This document shows positions 1-9,200 of a DNA stretch of 55,441 nt, piece after piece. The DNA comes from Clostridia bacterium (GTDB lineage Bacteria > Bacillota > Clostridia > Lachnospirales > Lachnospiraceae): positions 1 to 55,441 of the forward strand of contig BNZC01000009.1 of the NCBI GenBank assembly GCA_026000755.1, read 5' to 3'. The position numbers and the translations under genes are program-made. The notes under the pieces are model-generated. The model was not told the DNA's origin and ran no database searches. It worked only from the letters and a program-made list of their open reading frames with translations. Every line of letters begins with the position of its first letter. Within the stretch, counting starts at the first letter, position 1.

Positions 1-16
1 AATTTAAGTCTGGCAT
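1..16 (-). CDS. Start of an unidentified gene running off the left edge
   Basis: An ATG on the minus strand at 16 is preceded, with 7 bases between, by AGGAG (plus-strand CTCCT at 24-28), a normal ribosome site. Only five codons (M-P-D-L-N) lie in the window, so the product is unknown. Upstream on the same strand the sequence 30-115 is AT-rich and contains the direct repeat CCAGATTAAATTC at 48-60 and 73-85. The call rests on the ribosome site and start alone. Confidence 0.3.
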
Positions 17-153
17 GATGCTTCTCCTTCTCAAAGAAAATTTCCCAGATTAAATTCTACCAGAAATCCGTTCCAGATTAAATTCCACATCAAATTCCAT
101 AGTGGAACTTACTTTGGGAATTAACATATTGCGAAGAAAGGTTGTTTTTTTGT

Positions 154-182
154 TTGATTTTTTGGGCGAAATATGGTATAGT
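154..182 (+). promoter_or_regulatory. SigmaA-type promoter, copy 1
   Basis: TTGATT at 154-159, 17-base spacer, TATAGT at 177-182. The same promoter with the same spacing recurs at 6058-6086 in front of the second surface-protein gene, within a duplicated block of about 110 bp. It should drive the nuclease gene and probably the first surface-protein gene behind it. Confidence 0.7.
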
Positions 183-325
183 AGTAGGTGGGGAAGTCTG
201 TGCAGAAGTGGAAATTGCTGAAATAGGCATGGCAGGAGCAGAGGGTTGGGAAAGTATTGTTAAAAAATTGCGATTGTGGACTACACAGAGCAAGCGGCAT
301 ACTTTGATTTGGAAAGAAGGTATTT

Positions 326-1207
326 ATGACAGAACTGAATTACCGGTTTACCTATGATACGCTGTTCAAAATGCTGTTTGTACAAACACCGGAGGTGTTG
401 AAGAGCCTTGTTGCAGCAATTCTTCAAATTGCACCGGAGCATATAGCAGAGTTTAAGATTACAAACCCTGAGATTCCGCCGGAAAGTTTAGGCGATAAAT
501 TCTGTCGCTTAGACATCAATATGATAGTAGACGGTCAGCGGATCAATTTGGAGGTGCAGGTCGCAGATGAAGGTGACTATGCCGAACGCTCTTTGTACCA
601 CTGGGCGAGAGAATATTCCTCCGCACTAAAGGCAGGCAGTTCCTATGCGGAACTCCCCCGTGTCATTATTATCAGTTTACTGGATTTTTCGCTATTTACT
701 TGTAAGGAGTATCATTCGGAATATTATCCGCTTGAAGTAACTCGTCATGAACGATTGTCAGATAAGATGACAATGCACTATTTTGAATTGCAAAAACTGC
801 CAAAAGACATAGATGTGAAGAACCAATTAGAACTTCTGCTATCTCTGTTTCGGGCGAAAACAGAAGAAGATTTAAGATGGTTGGAAGAATTGGAGGTACC
901 TGTGGTGACAGAAGCAATTGGAGCATATCGTGAAATAACAATATCGCCCGAGTTTCGTGAATTAGAGCGTTTGCGTGCAGATGCCCGTCATAATGAAGCC
1001 TCGGCGTTGCAACATGCCGCTAAGCAGGCGGCTAAGGTGGAACGTGAGAAATGGCAAGTTGTAGTTTCAAACAAGGAAGTGGAGTTTGCGGAAACTCTTG
1101 CGGAAACGGTTGCGGAGAAGGAAGCAACACTAGCAGAAAAGGAAGCGACACTTGCGGAAAAAGAAGCGGAAATCGCACGGCTTCGAGCCTTATTGGGTGA
1201 TGCGTAA
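326..1207 (+). CDS. Rpn-family / PD-(D/E)XK nuclease family putative transposase
   Basis: A 293-residue protein with the N-terminal pattern of the PD-(D/E)XK nuclease family transposases (Rpn / PDDEXK_2 type): YDTLFKMLF near residue 10, then D-I-N near 72 and L-E-V-Q near 83, which fit the metal-binding D...ExQ core, followed by ERSLYHWAREY. Proteins of this family are DNA endonucleases linked to RecA-independent recombination or to mobile DNA; the role here is unknown. The C-terminal 60 residues form a Lys/Glu/Ala coiled coil with tandem EKEATLA repeats. The ATG at 326 follows AGAAGG at 315-320. The gene lies 54 bp ahead of the big surface-protein gene, probably in one transcript. A 66-bp piece of it (761-826) survives in front of the second surface-protein gene. 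Confidence 0.75.
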   Translation: MTELNYRFTYDTLFKMLFVQTPEVLKSLVAAILQIAPEHIAEFKITNPEIPPESLGDKFCRLDINMIVDGQRINLEVQVADEGDYAERSLYHWAREYSSALKAGSSYAELPRVIIISLLDFSLFTCKEYHSEYYPLEVTRHERLSDKMTMHYFELQKLPKDIDVKNQLELLLSLFRAKTEEDLRWLEELEVPVVTEAIGAYREITISPEFRELERLRADARHNEASALQHAAKQAAKVEREKWQVVVSNKEVEFAETLAETVAEKEATLAEKEATLAEKEAEIARLRALLGDA

Positions 1208-1261
1208 GCAAGGAACAGGGAAACGACATTTTATAAAAGAGGAGTACAGAAGGAGAACGCC

Positions 1262-4200
1262 ATGAAAAGCAAAGCAACAGCATTCACGAAAAAGCACATC
1301 ATACACTTGCTGTTTTTTGTTGTGCTTTTCTTCTGTCTGATGGCCTTTCTACGCCCACAGTCAAGGGCTTTGGAGGAACAGCAAGCTGCCGCCGGAAAAG
1401 CGGGGATTACAGCAACCGATACAGAAGGCACCGGGTCAGGAGCCACGTCAGATAGCAATCAGTCAGGAGCCACCGGGTCAGGAGCTACATTAGATAACAA
1501 ACAGTCAGATGGAACACAAGCAGACGGAACACCGGAAGATGGTGTACCGTCCTCTTCGGATACCGCCAATGCAGGCGATACGACAGGAAATAACGGCGAT
1601 ACGACAGGCAGTACCGGCGATACCGGCGTAGCCACCAACCCCACCGCCCCCGATGTAAATGGTGACGGAAGTTCTGCACCCCTTGATTCTACGGAATCAA
1701 ATGGGGGGGGGTACCTTTCTGAAACTGTACAGGAGCTTGCGCAAGAGGTTGCTGCGGCGGCACAGAATACGGAACAGGTAGTTGTGCAAAGTGGTGCGAT
1801 GTTGGGAGATGATGGCATAGGGATTACCCCGTTTTCGATTCATACTGGTAATGGCTATTGGAAAAACCACCAACAAACGGAAGCGACTAGAGAGTACACA
1901 GATCCGATTTGGGATTCAAATGGATATGAATCAAGACTTTGGGTTTCCAGTAAGGAGGGTGATGATGGGCTTGTAACAAGTCAAGCAGAATTGCAGGAAG
2001 CAATATATGCATCAGAGTGGGCTGTTACCGCTAATCATCTTATACCCGATTCGACCATAATGTGCATTATTCCAATCGGAGCCAGTATTGAACTAATAAG
2101 TTCTCCCATAATATTAAATAACACAAATGTCGTGCTGCGAAGGGCTGAATCGGTTTGGGCGACACCAAGTTTAACTGAAGCAGCGAGAGCACAGGAGGCT
2201 GCAGACTTGGCGACGGGAGTAGCAGATGATCCGCATGTTTTTTACTACTTTGTGGACAACGGAAATCAGCCCTACTACCTAAAAATGTATGACTGGAACT
2301 ACGCTACCGATACCTACCTTGCGGGAGCGTATAGCAATCCAAAGACAATATCTGATCCGGCGATGTACGACGGAATACCGGACTTTGACATTACGCTTGG
2401 AAGCGACTATAAAGCTTCCTCTAGTAGTACGAATCTGCATATTGAGTTGTCGGGAACTCCGCAGACTAGTGGACAGGGCGGATCCGACCGAACCATTACA
2501 AGCACGCTCATCCTTGAGAACATCACTTTGAAGGGAAAATTTCCTGCTAATGATACCTATGTGTCTGTATCGAACTCTGACGATATCAATAAAGAAGGGG
2601 GTGGGATTCGAGCGAAGCTGATCGGTGCAAACACGGCAATCAATTTCACCTTTGCGGGGAATATACAAGATGTAGCCTCTGCCTCCCCCACCGCCACCGG
2701 CACCGAAAAACGAGGCGATGGCCAGCGAGGTAATGCAGCAATCTTTTTGTCAGGTCCGGATACTAATCAGTCTACCAATACTAATTCACCAAAGCTTAAT
2801 TTTAATATGCTGGGCGGTGTGATTTCCCATTGCGGAAGACCATGGGACGGTGGCGGAGCTATCTATATGTACAGCTGTAATGCGGTGAACAGTCAAGCGA
2901 CAATCTCCGGCTACAGTATCATTGAGAATTGCTATAGTGCAAAGGAAGGCGGGGCGATATACGCCAGTAGTAATCTGACCCTACGGGATCATGTACAGAT
3001 TCGAAACAATAAGGGACAAGCAGGACCGGGCGGCATTTTCATGCATTTTGCAGTTGATAAGAGTGACAATCCACTTACGCTGACACTACAAGATCAGGTG
3101 AAGGTAACAGGCAATGAAGCCTTAGCGGGATCAACAAAAGGTCTTTCACAGATATGGCCGGGTATTGGCGGCGGTATTTATTCTCGTGCCAATGTGGAGA
3201 TAACTAATACGGCAGCAGAAATAGCAAGCGGTAATGTGGTAGAAATCAGCGGAAACATAGCAGCCCAAGCGGGGGGCGGCATTGCCTTGGCGGCAAAAGT
3301 GGATGAAAACGGGCAATCTTATAGTAGCGGTACGACGTACGGTGACGAAAATGTTCCTGATGGTAAAAATCCGACCCTTACCATAAACGGCGGAAAAATT
3401 ATAAATAATACGGCGACAGGAACAAACAGAGAGTTGGATGCAGCTGCTTCTCCGCTCATAAAAGCTTCCATGGGTTCCGGGGGCGGCATTTTCGCCTATG
3501 CCCGTTCCAAGATTTTGATACCGGATGTTAGCAAAGTCACCTTTCTCGGAAATAAAAGTGATAGATTTGCGGCACACTTGGATTTGAATGATATAAGGCA
3601 AAATGATACATGGAAGAATACGCAGTCGACGGATTTCGGATGGAAGGCATTTCTGGGGGATACCTACGACGGATTTCAGGACAATACATATGCTACTGAA
3701 CAGGCAGCAGCCACAAAAACAGGCGGACATATCTTCGGAGCCATTCCGAACTATACCAATTCTTCCGGTGCCGGCATACCACGAACCGGTACGGGATTTA
3801 CAGATGAGGATCCCAAGAAATACAATAACCTCTACAACAATTACGACATCGGCGTTTCCAATGCTTCAAAAACCGATTTATATGTACAATTGGAACGTGC
3901 TGCTTTCCCTGCGGGAGCGGGTGCTGCGAGTGAGGGAGGTATAGACCGTGTAGGCGGAATAGCAACGACTTTCCCGGATGGTAAGGGCTATAAAACCCTT
4001 GGTGGTAAGGCGGAGTGGCTGGAATTTAATCAAGATTCCGGGTCATTGTCATTTACAGCCACACCGGCGACGGGATATGATTTTGACTATTGGTCGCTTA
4101 CCTTTGCGGACGGCAAAATCTCTGCACAGATGAAGAAAGAAAGCTTGGATATTTTCGGGATAAGCTATGCAGATGCGAACTACGAAACCCTATTTGCCGG

Positions 4201-5893
4201 CATTTTTGCGAATGATGCCGGTAAGGCAGATGGTGCAATAGCAGATGGTACATTGACGGATTTTCCTGATAAGATAGTCGGCAATCAAATTAAGGTCTTT
4301 AAGATGCCTGCCGCCCATGTGAAACTAACCGCACATTACAATAAACCGGCGGAGCTTACAGCAAGCCCTGTGGCGTTCTATGCAGCGAAAACGGGTGACG
4401 CAGGCTATACACAACCCGGATCAAAAAGTGTAGCAATAACAAACAACAGCCCGGGTACGCCTGCCACGGGTGTAAGTGTAAGCTTAGGTTCTGTGACAAG
4501 AGATGTAGGGGCAGGTCCGATTACGATTCCTGATGTGACATACCCGGAAACGTCCACGACAGCAGGCGACTACTTTGAACTGGGGAGTGGGAGTTTCGGA
4601 ACGATAGCTGCGGGTGCTACGACAAACATAAATGTACAACCGAAAGTAGGCTTGCCGGTGGGTATTTATACCGCCGCATTGAACTTGTCTTATCATAACG
4701 GATCGGCAACCGTGAACGAGTCGCAAGTGGTGATCACCTTTATTGTGTATAAGGCGGGCAGTGCAGAATTGCCCCTTATTTCCATGACCCCGGAATTGAA
4801 CTTTGGTCAGAAGGATCAAGGATATGTAGTAACTGATGTAGTAACGACCCCGGCAACTGATGTTGTACCACAGAAGATTTACCTGCGTAACTACGGAGAT
4901 GCAAAGGCGGTTGTTACAAATGTAGAATTGATGAACGGTGATGGGTCATCGGATACTATTTCCGATGACTATCCTGCTGAAAGATTCAAAAAGAAGAAAG
5001 AAAATTTTGTATTGAATACCAATGCCACCGATATAAGTGCGGAAAGTCCCAAAGAAATTCCTGCTCGTGGCGGAGGAGAGGGTACGTTTTCTGAATTTCC
5101 GGAGAGTGGGGCTGACGGAAGTTTTTGGAGTGTGAAACCGATAACCGGTCTGTTAGATGGAACCTACACAGCACAGGTGAGGATTCGGTTCAATAAGGTA
5201 AATGCGGACACAGGGACTGTCGATACTGCGAATGCGGAGTTCGTCGTGTGCTATGTGACCTTTGAGGTGAAGCAGGCACCCATTAATGTATCTGTTCCGG
5301 TCAAGCTGATGTTTGCGGCATTTGAGTACAACTATACGGGTGATGTGGCACAGCCTGTGGCGGTGGTTTCTCCGAAGTATGAGATTGTAAACCATGGAAC
5401 AAGTAAGATCAATGTGAAAGTGGATTTTAGCAAGGACGGGAAGTGGTTAGGTGGTACATCATCAGAGGATACAGCAGCGAATGATCCGAACACAGGGAAT
5501 GGGGTCAATTATCAGGATAGCACCACCGCAGACTTAGGTACAGCAGAAAAAGAAAAGGAAGAACAAAATCGGTGGTTAAGGCATAAGGATTCACCTCTCC
5601 CAACAACGAGGTCTGGTCCGGCTACACCGACTCTTGATTACGACAACAGCATTTACCTTAGATTTGAGAAGATAGCATTAGAGCTTCCCGAAGTAAGCGG
5701 AACATGGACAAATGAAATTACAAATCCAAACGCCCTTAGACTTGTACCGGGATATTCCGGTGACACGAAACAGATAGGGAGCATAGAGCAGGATGAGAAG
5801 CTGAAATTTACCATAGGCGGGCAATATTACGGTGAGTTTCGCCCGGAGCTTAAGCCTAAGTATAACTTGATTTTTACCTTTGCGTTGGAATAA
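1262..5893 (+). CDS. Giant secreted beta-helix surface protein, paralogue 1
   Basis: A 1543-residue protein with a classic signal sequence (Lys-rich start, hydrophobic stretch about 13-32), then a Gly/Ser/Thr/Asp-rich low-complexity region to about residue 150. Between about 380 and 780 it has repeated short turns ending in GGAIY, GGGIY or GGIF, typical of right-handed parallel beta-helix (pectin-lyase-like, Pmp-like) domains. A segment around 927-950 (FTATPATGYDFDYW) resembles InlB-type B repeats. Two or more Ig-like segments follow (about 1031-1340), then a conserved C-terminal domain. I see no C-terminal sortase signal or membrane anchor. An internal LPTTR near 1446 lacks the hydrophobic tail a sorting signal needs. 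The start follows AGGAG at 1251-1255. The paralogue at 6237 is similar along nearly its full length. Adhesion to host or community surfaces is the likely role, by inference. Confidence 0.75.
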   Translation: MKSKATAFTKKHIIHLLFFVVLFFCLMAFLRPQSRALEEQQAAAGKAGITATDTEGTGSGATSDSNQSGATGSGATLDNKQSDGTQADGTPEDGVPSSSDTANAGDTTGNNGDTTGSTGDTGVATNPTAPDVNGDGSSAPLDSTESNGGGYLSETVQELAQEVAAAAQNTEQVVVQSGAMLGDDGIGITPFSIHTGNGYWKNHQQTEATREYTDPIWDSNGYESRLWVSSKEGDDGLVTSQAELQEAIYASEWAVTANHLIPDSTIMCIIPIGASIELISSPIILNNTNVVLRRAESVWATPSLTEAARAQEAADLATGVADDPHVFYYFVDNGNQPYYLKMYDWNYATDTYLAGAYSNPKTISDPAMYDGIPDFDITLGSDYKASSSSTNLHIELSGTPQTSGQGGSDRTITSTLILENITLKGKFPANDTYVSVSNSDDINKEGGGIRAKLIGANTAINFTFAGNIQDVASASPTATGTEKRGDGQRGNAAIFLSGPDTNQSTNTNSPKLNFNMLGGVISHCGRPWDGGGAIYMYSCNAVNSQATISGYSIIENCYSAKEGGAIYASSNLTLRDHVQIRNNKGQAGPGGIFMHFAVDKSDNPLTLTLQDQVKVTGNEALAGSTKGLSQIWPGIGGGIYSRANVEITNTAAEIASGNVVEISGNIAAQAGGGIALAAKVDENGQSYSSGTTYGDENVPDGKNPTLTINGGKIINNTATGTNRELDAAASPLIKASMGSGGGIFAYARSKILIPDVSKVTFLGNKSDRFAAHLDLNDIRQNDTWKNTQSTDFGWKAFLGDTYDGFQDNTYATEQAAATKTGGHIFGAIPNYTNSSGAGIPRTGTGFTDEDPKKYNNLYNNYDIGVSNASKTDLYVQLERAAFPAGAGAASEGGIDRVGGIATTFPDGKGYKTLGGKAEWLEFNQDSGSLSFTATPATGYDFDYWSLTFADGKISAQMKKESLDIFGISYADANYETLFAGIFANDAGKADGAIADGTLTDFPDKIVGNQIKVFKMPAAHVKLTAHYNKPAELTASPVAFYAAKTGDAGYTQPGSKSVAITNNSPGTPATGVSVSLGSVTRDVGAGPITIPDVTYPETSTTAGDYFELGSGSFGTIAAGATTNINVQPKVGLPVGIYTAALNLSYHNGSATVNESQVVITFIVYKAGSAELPLISMTPELNFGQKDQGYVVTDVVTTPATDVVPQKIYLRNYGDAKAVVTNVELMNGDGSSDTISDDYPAERFKKKKENFVLNTNATDISAESPKEIPARGGGEGTFSEFPESGADGSFWSVKPITGLLDGTYTAQVRIRFNKVNADTGTVDTANAEFVVCYVTFEVKQAPINVSVPVKLMFAAFEYNYTGDVAQPVAVVSPKYEIVNHGTSKINVKVDFSKDGKWLGGTSSEDTAANDPNTGNGVNYQDSTTADLGTAEKEKEEQNRWLRHKDSPLPTTRSGPATPTLDYDNSIYLRFEKIALELPEVSGTWTNEITNPNALRLVPGYSGDTKQIGSIEQDEKLKFTIGGQYYGEFRPELKPKYNLIFTFALE
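1703..1711 (+). repeat. In-frame G9 homopolymer in surface protein 1
   Basis: Nine consecutive G encode three glycines just after the low-complexity region. Gain or loss of one G would end the protein early, well before the beta-helix. The paralogue carries the same G9 at the equivalent place (6741-6749). Confidence 0.9.
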
Positions 5894-5942
5894 CCACCAC
5901 CGTCAGAAGAGCCATGAGGATTTATAGGAGAACAAAATGTAG

Positions 5943-5987
5943 AACAACCGCAGGTCTTTGTAAGATAAGGCTTGCGGTTGTTTTATT
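5943..5987 (+). terminator. Rho-independent terminator after surface protein 1
   Basis: Perfect 10-bp stem AACAACCGCA / TGCGGTTGTT (5943-5952 and 5973-5982), 20-base loop, followed by TTATTT. It lies 49 bp after the stop codon. Confidence 0.8.
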
Positions 5988-6057
5988 TGATAAGCGTGTA
6001 TTAACCCTTTTTTGCAATATATAACAATGATATTGCGAAAAAGGGCTGTTTTTTTGT

Positions 6058-6086
6058 TTGATTTTTTGGGCGAAATATGGTATAGT
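6058..6086 (+). promoter_or_regulatory. SigmaA-type promoter, copy 2
   Basis: TTGATT at 6058-6063, 17-base spacer, TATAGT at 6081-6086, identical in both boxes and spacing to the promoter at 154-182. The flanking block (about 6040-6142) matches about 140-236. It should drive the second surface-protein gene directly, because the nuclease gene between them is lost in this copy. Confidence 0.7.
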
Positions 6087-6150
6087 AGTAGATAGGGAAG
6101 TTTATGCAGAAGTGAAAAAGGCTGAAACAGGCATGGCAGGAGAGGTAAAT

Positions 6151-6218
6151 CGGATAAGATGGCAATACACTATTTTGAACTGCAAAAACTGCCAAAAGAC
6201 ATAGATGTGAAGAACCAA
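6151..6218 (+). pseudogene. 66-bp stub of the duplicated Rpn-type nuclease gene
   Basis: Bases 6153-6218 match 761-826 inside the intact nuclease gene. Both encode the stretch HYFELQKLPKDIDVKNQ (M-T-M in front in the intact gene, M-A-I here). The stub sits where the whole nuclease gene stands in copy 1, with both flanks deleted. It is in frame with the following surface-protein gene, so that reading frame is open from 6159. The real start of the surface protein is still the ATG at 6237, which has the ribosome site and matches the start of the paralogue. Confidence 0.85.
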
Positions 6219-6236
6219 GCAAAGAAGGAGAACGCC

Positions 6237-9200
6237 ATGAAAAACAAAGCAACAGCATTCACAAAAAAGCATATCATCCACTTGCTGTTTTTTGTTGCAC
6301 TCTTCTTCTGTCTGATTGCTCTTTTACGCCCACAGTCAAGGGCTTTAGAGGAACAGCAAGGTGCTGCCGAAGGGACGGAGATTGCAACAACAGATACCGA
6401 GGGAACACAGACAGGTGAAACATCGGATAATAAACAAACAGATGGAACACAGACAGGTGAAACATCAGATAAGCAACAAACAGATGGAACACAGACAGGT
6501 GAAACATCAGATAATAAACAAACAGACGGAATACAGACAGGTGAAACGTCAGATAAGCAACAAGCAGATGGAATGCAGTCAGGTGGCGTGCTTTCCGCTT
6601 CGGATACCGAAAGTGCAGAAAACGCAAAAGCGGAAAGCAGCGGCGATGTGGCAGGAAGCAGCGGTGACACCGGTTTAGCCACCGATCCTGCTGTAAGTAG
6701 CCCCGAAATGTCCTTGCCATTTGATTCCTCGGAAACAAATGGGGGGGGGTACCTTTCTGAAGAAGTGCAGATGCTTGCCGGGGAGGTTGTGGCGGCGGCA
6801 CAAAGTATGGATTTGGTAGTTGTGCAAAGTAGTGCGATATTAGGAGATGAGGGGACGGCGTTTGTTCCAACGTCGATAAGTACCGGAGGTAGTACCGGGT
6901 ACCTAAACTCAAACACAACCATAATCCCGAATCTAAGCAATGAAATTAAGGAAAAATTGGCGAGTGGTTATGGTACAGCATCAGATGGCTACATTGATCC
7001 GGTCTGGTATAATGATGGCACTTCCGGCAAGAACTATACTGCACTGCTATACGTTGGCTATAACGAGGGATCGAATGGACTCGTGGAAGATGAGACAGAA
7101 CTAAGAGCGGCTATTGATGCTACCTATTACGCATCAAATACAATGTTCATTATTCCGGTTGGAGGAAATATTAGCCTGACAACAGCGGCAGTGAGTTTGC
7201 AAAACAAAAACATCGTATTGAGAAGAGCAGAATCTGTTGTTTGGACTGCAGAGCAAAAAAATGAGCAGGATGATGTCCGAGCAGCACTAATTATGAGCGA
7301 GCGGGAAGAAGATAGGTCGGAAGGGAAAGATGTTGATCATATGTATTACTATGATGTGCAGAACGCTGCCGCCTACTACCTCAAGATGTACTACTGGGAC
7401 TACGATAAAGATATCTACCTTGATGGAGCTTACGCCAATCCAAAGACAATATCGGATCCGGCGCTGTATGATGGAACACCGGATTATAATATTACGATTA
7501 ACACTTCTAATCCGCATTTTGATTTAGGTACAGGCAGTAACACCTCAAAACTCATCCTTGAAAATATAACCTTAATGGGGAAAAATGCAGATGGTTTGGA
7601 TTACAGCACAGCCGGTGTAGGCAGTGGAAACGGCGGAGGAATTTACCATAGGGATTTTTCCGGAGGTCAGACAGTAGACTTTACCTTTGCAGGGAATATA
7701 CGCAATGTATCCGGTAACGGCGGTGGTGGAGCGGCAATTTGCTTGGTGTCAAATTACGGGACGTTGAACCTCAATTTCAAGATGTTAGGTGGCGTGATTT
7801 CCCATTGTGCAAGAACAGAGGATGGCGGTGGTGCTATCTCCTTACAGAATTGTCATGCGGTGGGGAGTTCGGCTGTTATTTCCGGATACAGCATAATTGA
7901 GGATAGCTATAGTAAGAATGAAGGAGGAGCCATATTTGCTTCTTGCAATTTAATCTTAAAAGATCATGTAATGATTCGAAACAACAAGGCACAGAGCGGT
8001 TCGGGTGGCATTTTCATGGAAAAAGCCGTCGATACGAGTAATCATATGTTTCAGCTGACTCTGCAAGGTAATGTGAAGATAACAGGCAATGAAGCCCTAT
8101 CCGGGAAAGAAAAAGGAACTTCGCAGATATGGCCGGGGGTTGGAGGCGGCATTTATTCTCGTGCCAATGTGGAGATGAGTGATAGTGTAGAAATCAGCGG
8201 AAATACAGCAGCCCGAGCAGGGGGTGGCATAGCCTTAGGTGCAAGAGTAAATGCAAACGGACAGACTACGAATAGTGCTGCTGATGCGTATGGTGACACC
8301 GGCATCGCTATAGGGACAAACCCGACCCTTATCATAAACGGCGGACAGATTATAAATAATACGGTGACAGGAGCAAACAGAGAATTAGCAGGTGATACTT
8401 CGCAGGTTATAAAAGATTCTGTTGGTGCGGGGGGAGGCATTTATGCCTATGATCGTACCAAGATTTTGATACCGGATGTTGCCGGTGTTACCTTTCTTGG
8501 GAATAAAAGCAATAGTTTTGTGGCACATTTGGATGCGGCAGATTTAAGGAAAGATGATACATGGAAGACAACGAATAGTGCCTTAGGTTGGACGGCATTT
8601 CTTGGAGATAGATATGATTTTCCAAGCGCATCAGGACCGGGCGGGCATATCTTCGGAGTGATTCCAACCATTGATGGTACGCCGCAAACCAGTACGGGAT
8701 TTGAAGATGAAGTTGTTGGCGGCACTACCCAGTATTACAATAACCTCTACAACAACTACGACATCGGTGTTTCCAATGCTACGACAAATGGTTTGTTTGC
8801 ACAACTGGAACGTGTCGCTTCCCCTGCCATGGGAGCGGGAGCTGTGGGGGATGGAACGACAGAACGTGTAGGCGGAATTGCAACGACGTTCTCGAATGGT
8901 AAGAGCTATGAAGCCTTTGGCGGTAAGACAGACTGGGTCGAATTAAATCAAGGGAACATGACATTTACAGCCACGCCGGCGGAAGGATATAGTTTTGACC
9001 ATTGGCAGCTAACCCTTGGGGAGGGTTCTGTGCTGACAACGGTGGATAAGAAAGTATACTTGGATATTTTCGGGATAGCGTATACAACTTCGGATAACGA
9101 GGGTACTATTAACACAAAATTTGCTACCATTAGCGAAGCAGATGGTACATTAAAGAATTTGGCGGATACGGTCAACGGCAATGCGATCTTGAAGTTCAAA

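Noticed and set aside
142..357. Short plus-strand frame ahead of the nuclease gene
   Set aside because: It starts inside the promoter spacer region and has no ribosome site; it overlaps the nuclease start in another frame.
3146..3730. 194-codon minus-strand frame opposite surface gene 1
   Set aside because: The plus-strand gene has clear domains throughout. This frame is Cys/Ile-rich noise without a ribosome site.
5595..5615. LPTTR in surface protein 1 as a sortase signal (LPATR in paralogue 2)
   Set aside because: It is about 95 residues from the C-terminus and not followed by a hydrophobic helix and basic tail.
6159..6236. Upstream ATG at 6159 as the true start of surface protein 2
   Set aside because: The extension is the nuclease stub, lacks a ribosome site and would mask the signal peptide. 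The ATG at 6237 matches the paralogue start and has AAGGAG.
6402..6577. 42-bp repeats as a CRISPR array
   Set aside because: Units are contiguous, in frame and coding, with no spacers and no cas genes nearby.
6170..6940. 256-codon minus-strand frame opposite the second surface gene
   Set aside because: It is the mirror of the tandem repeat and low-complexity codons of the real gene, with no start signal.
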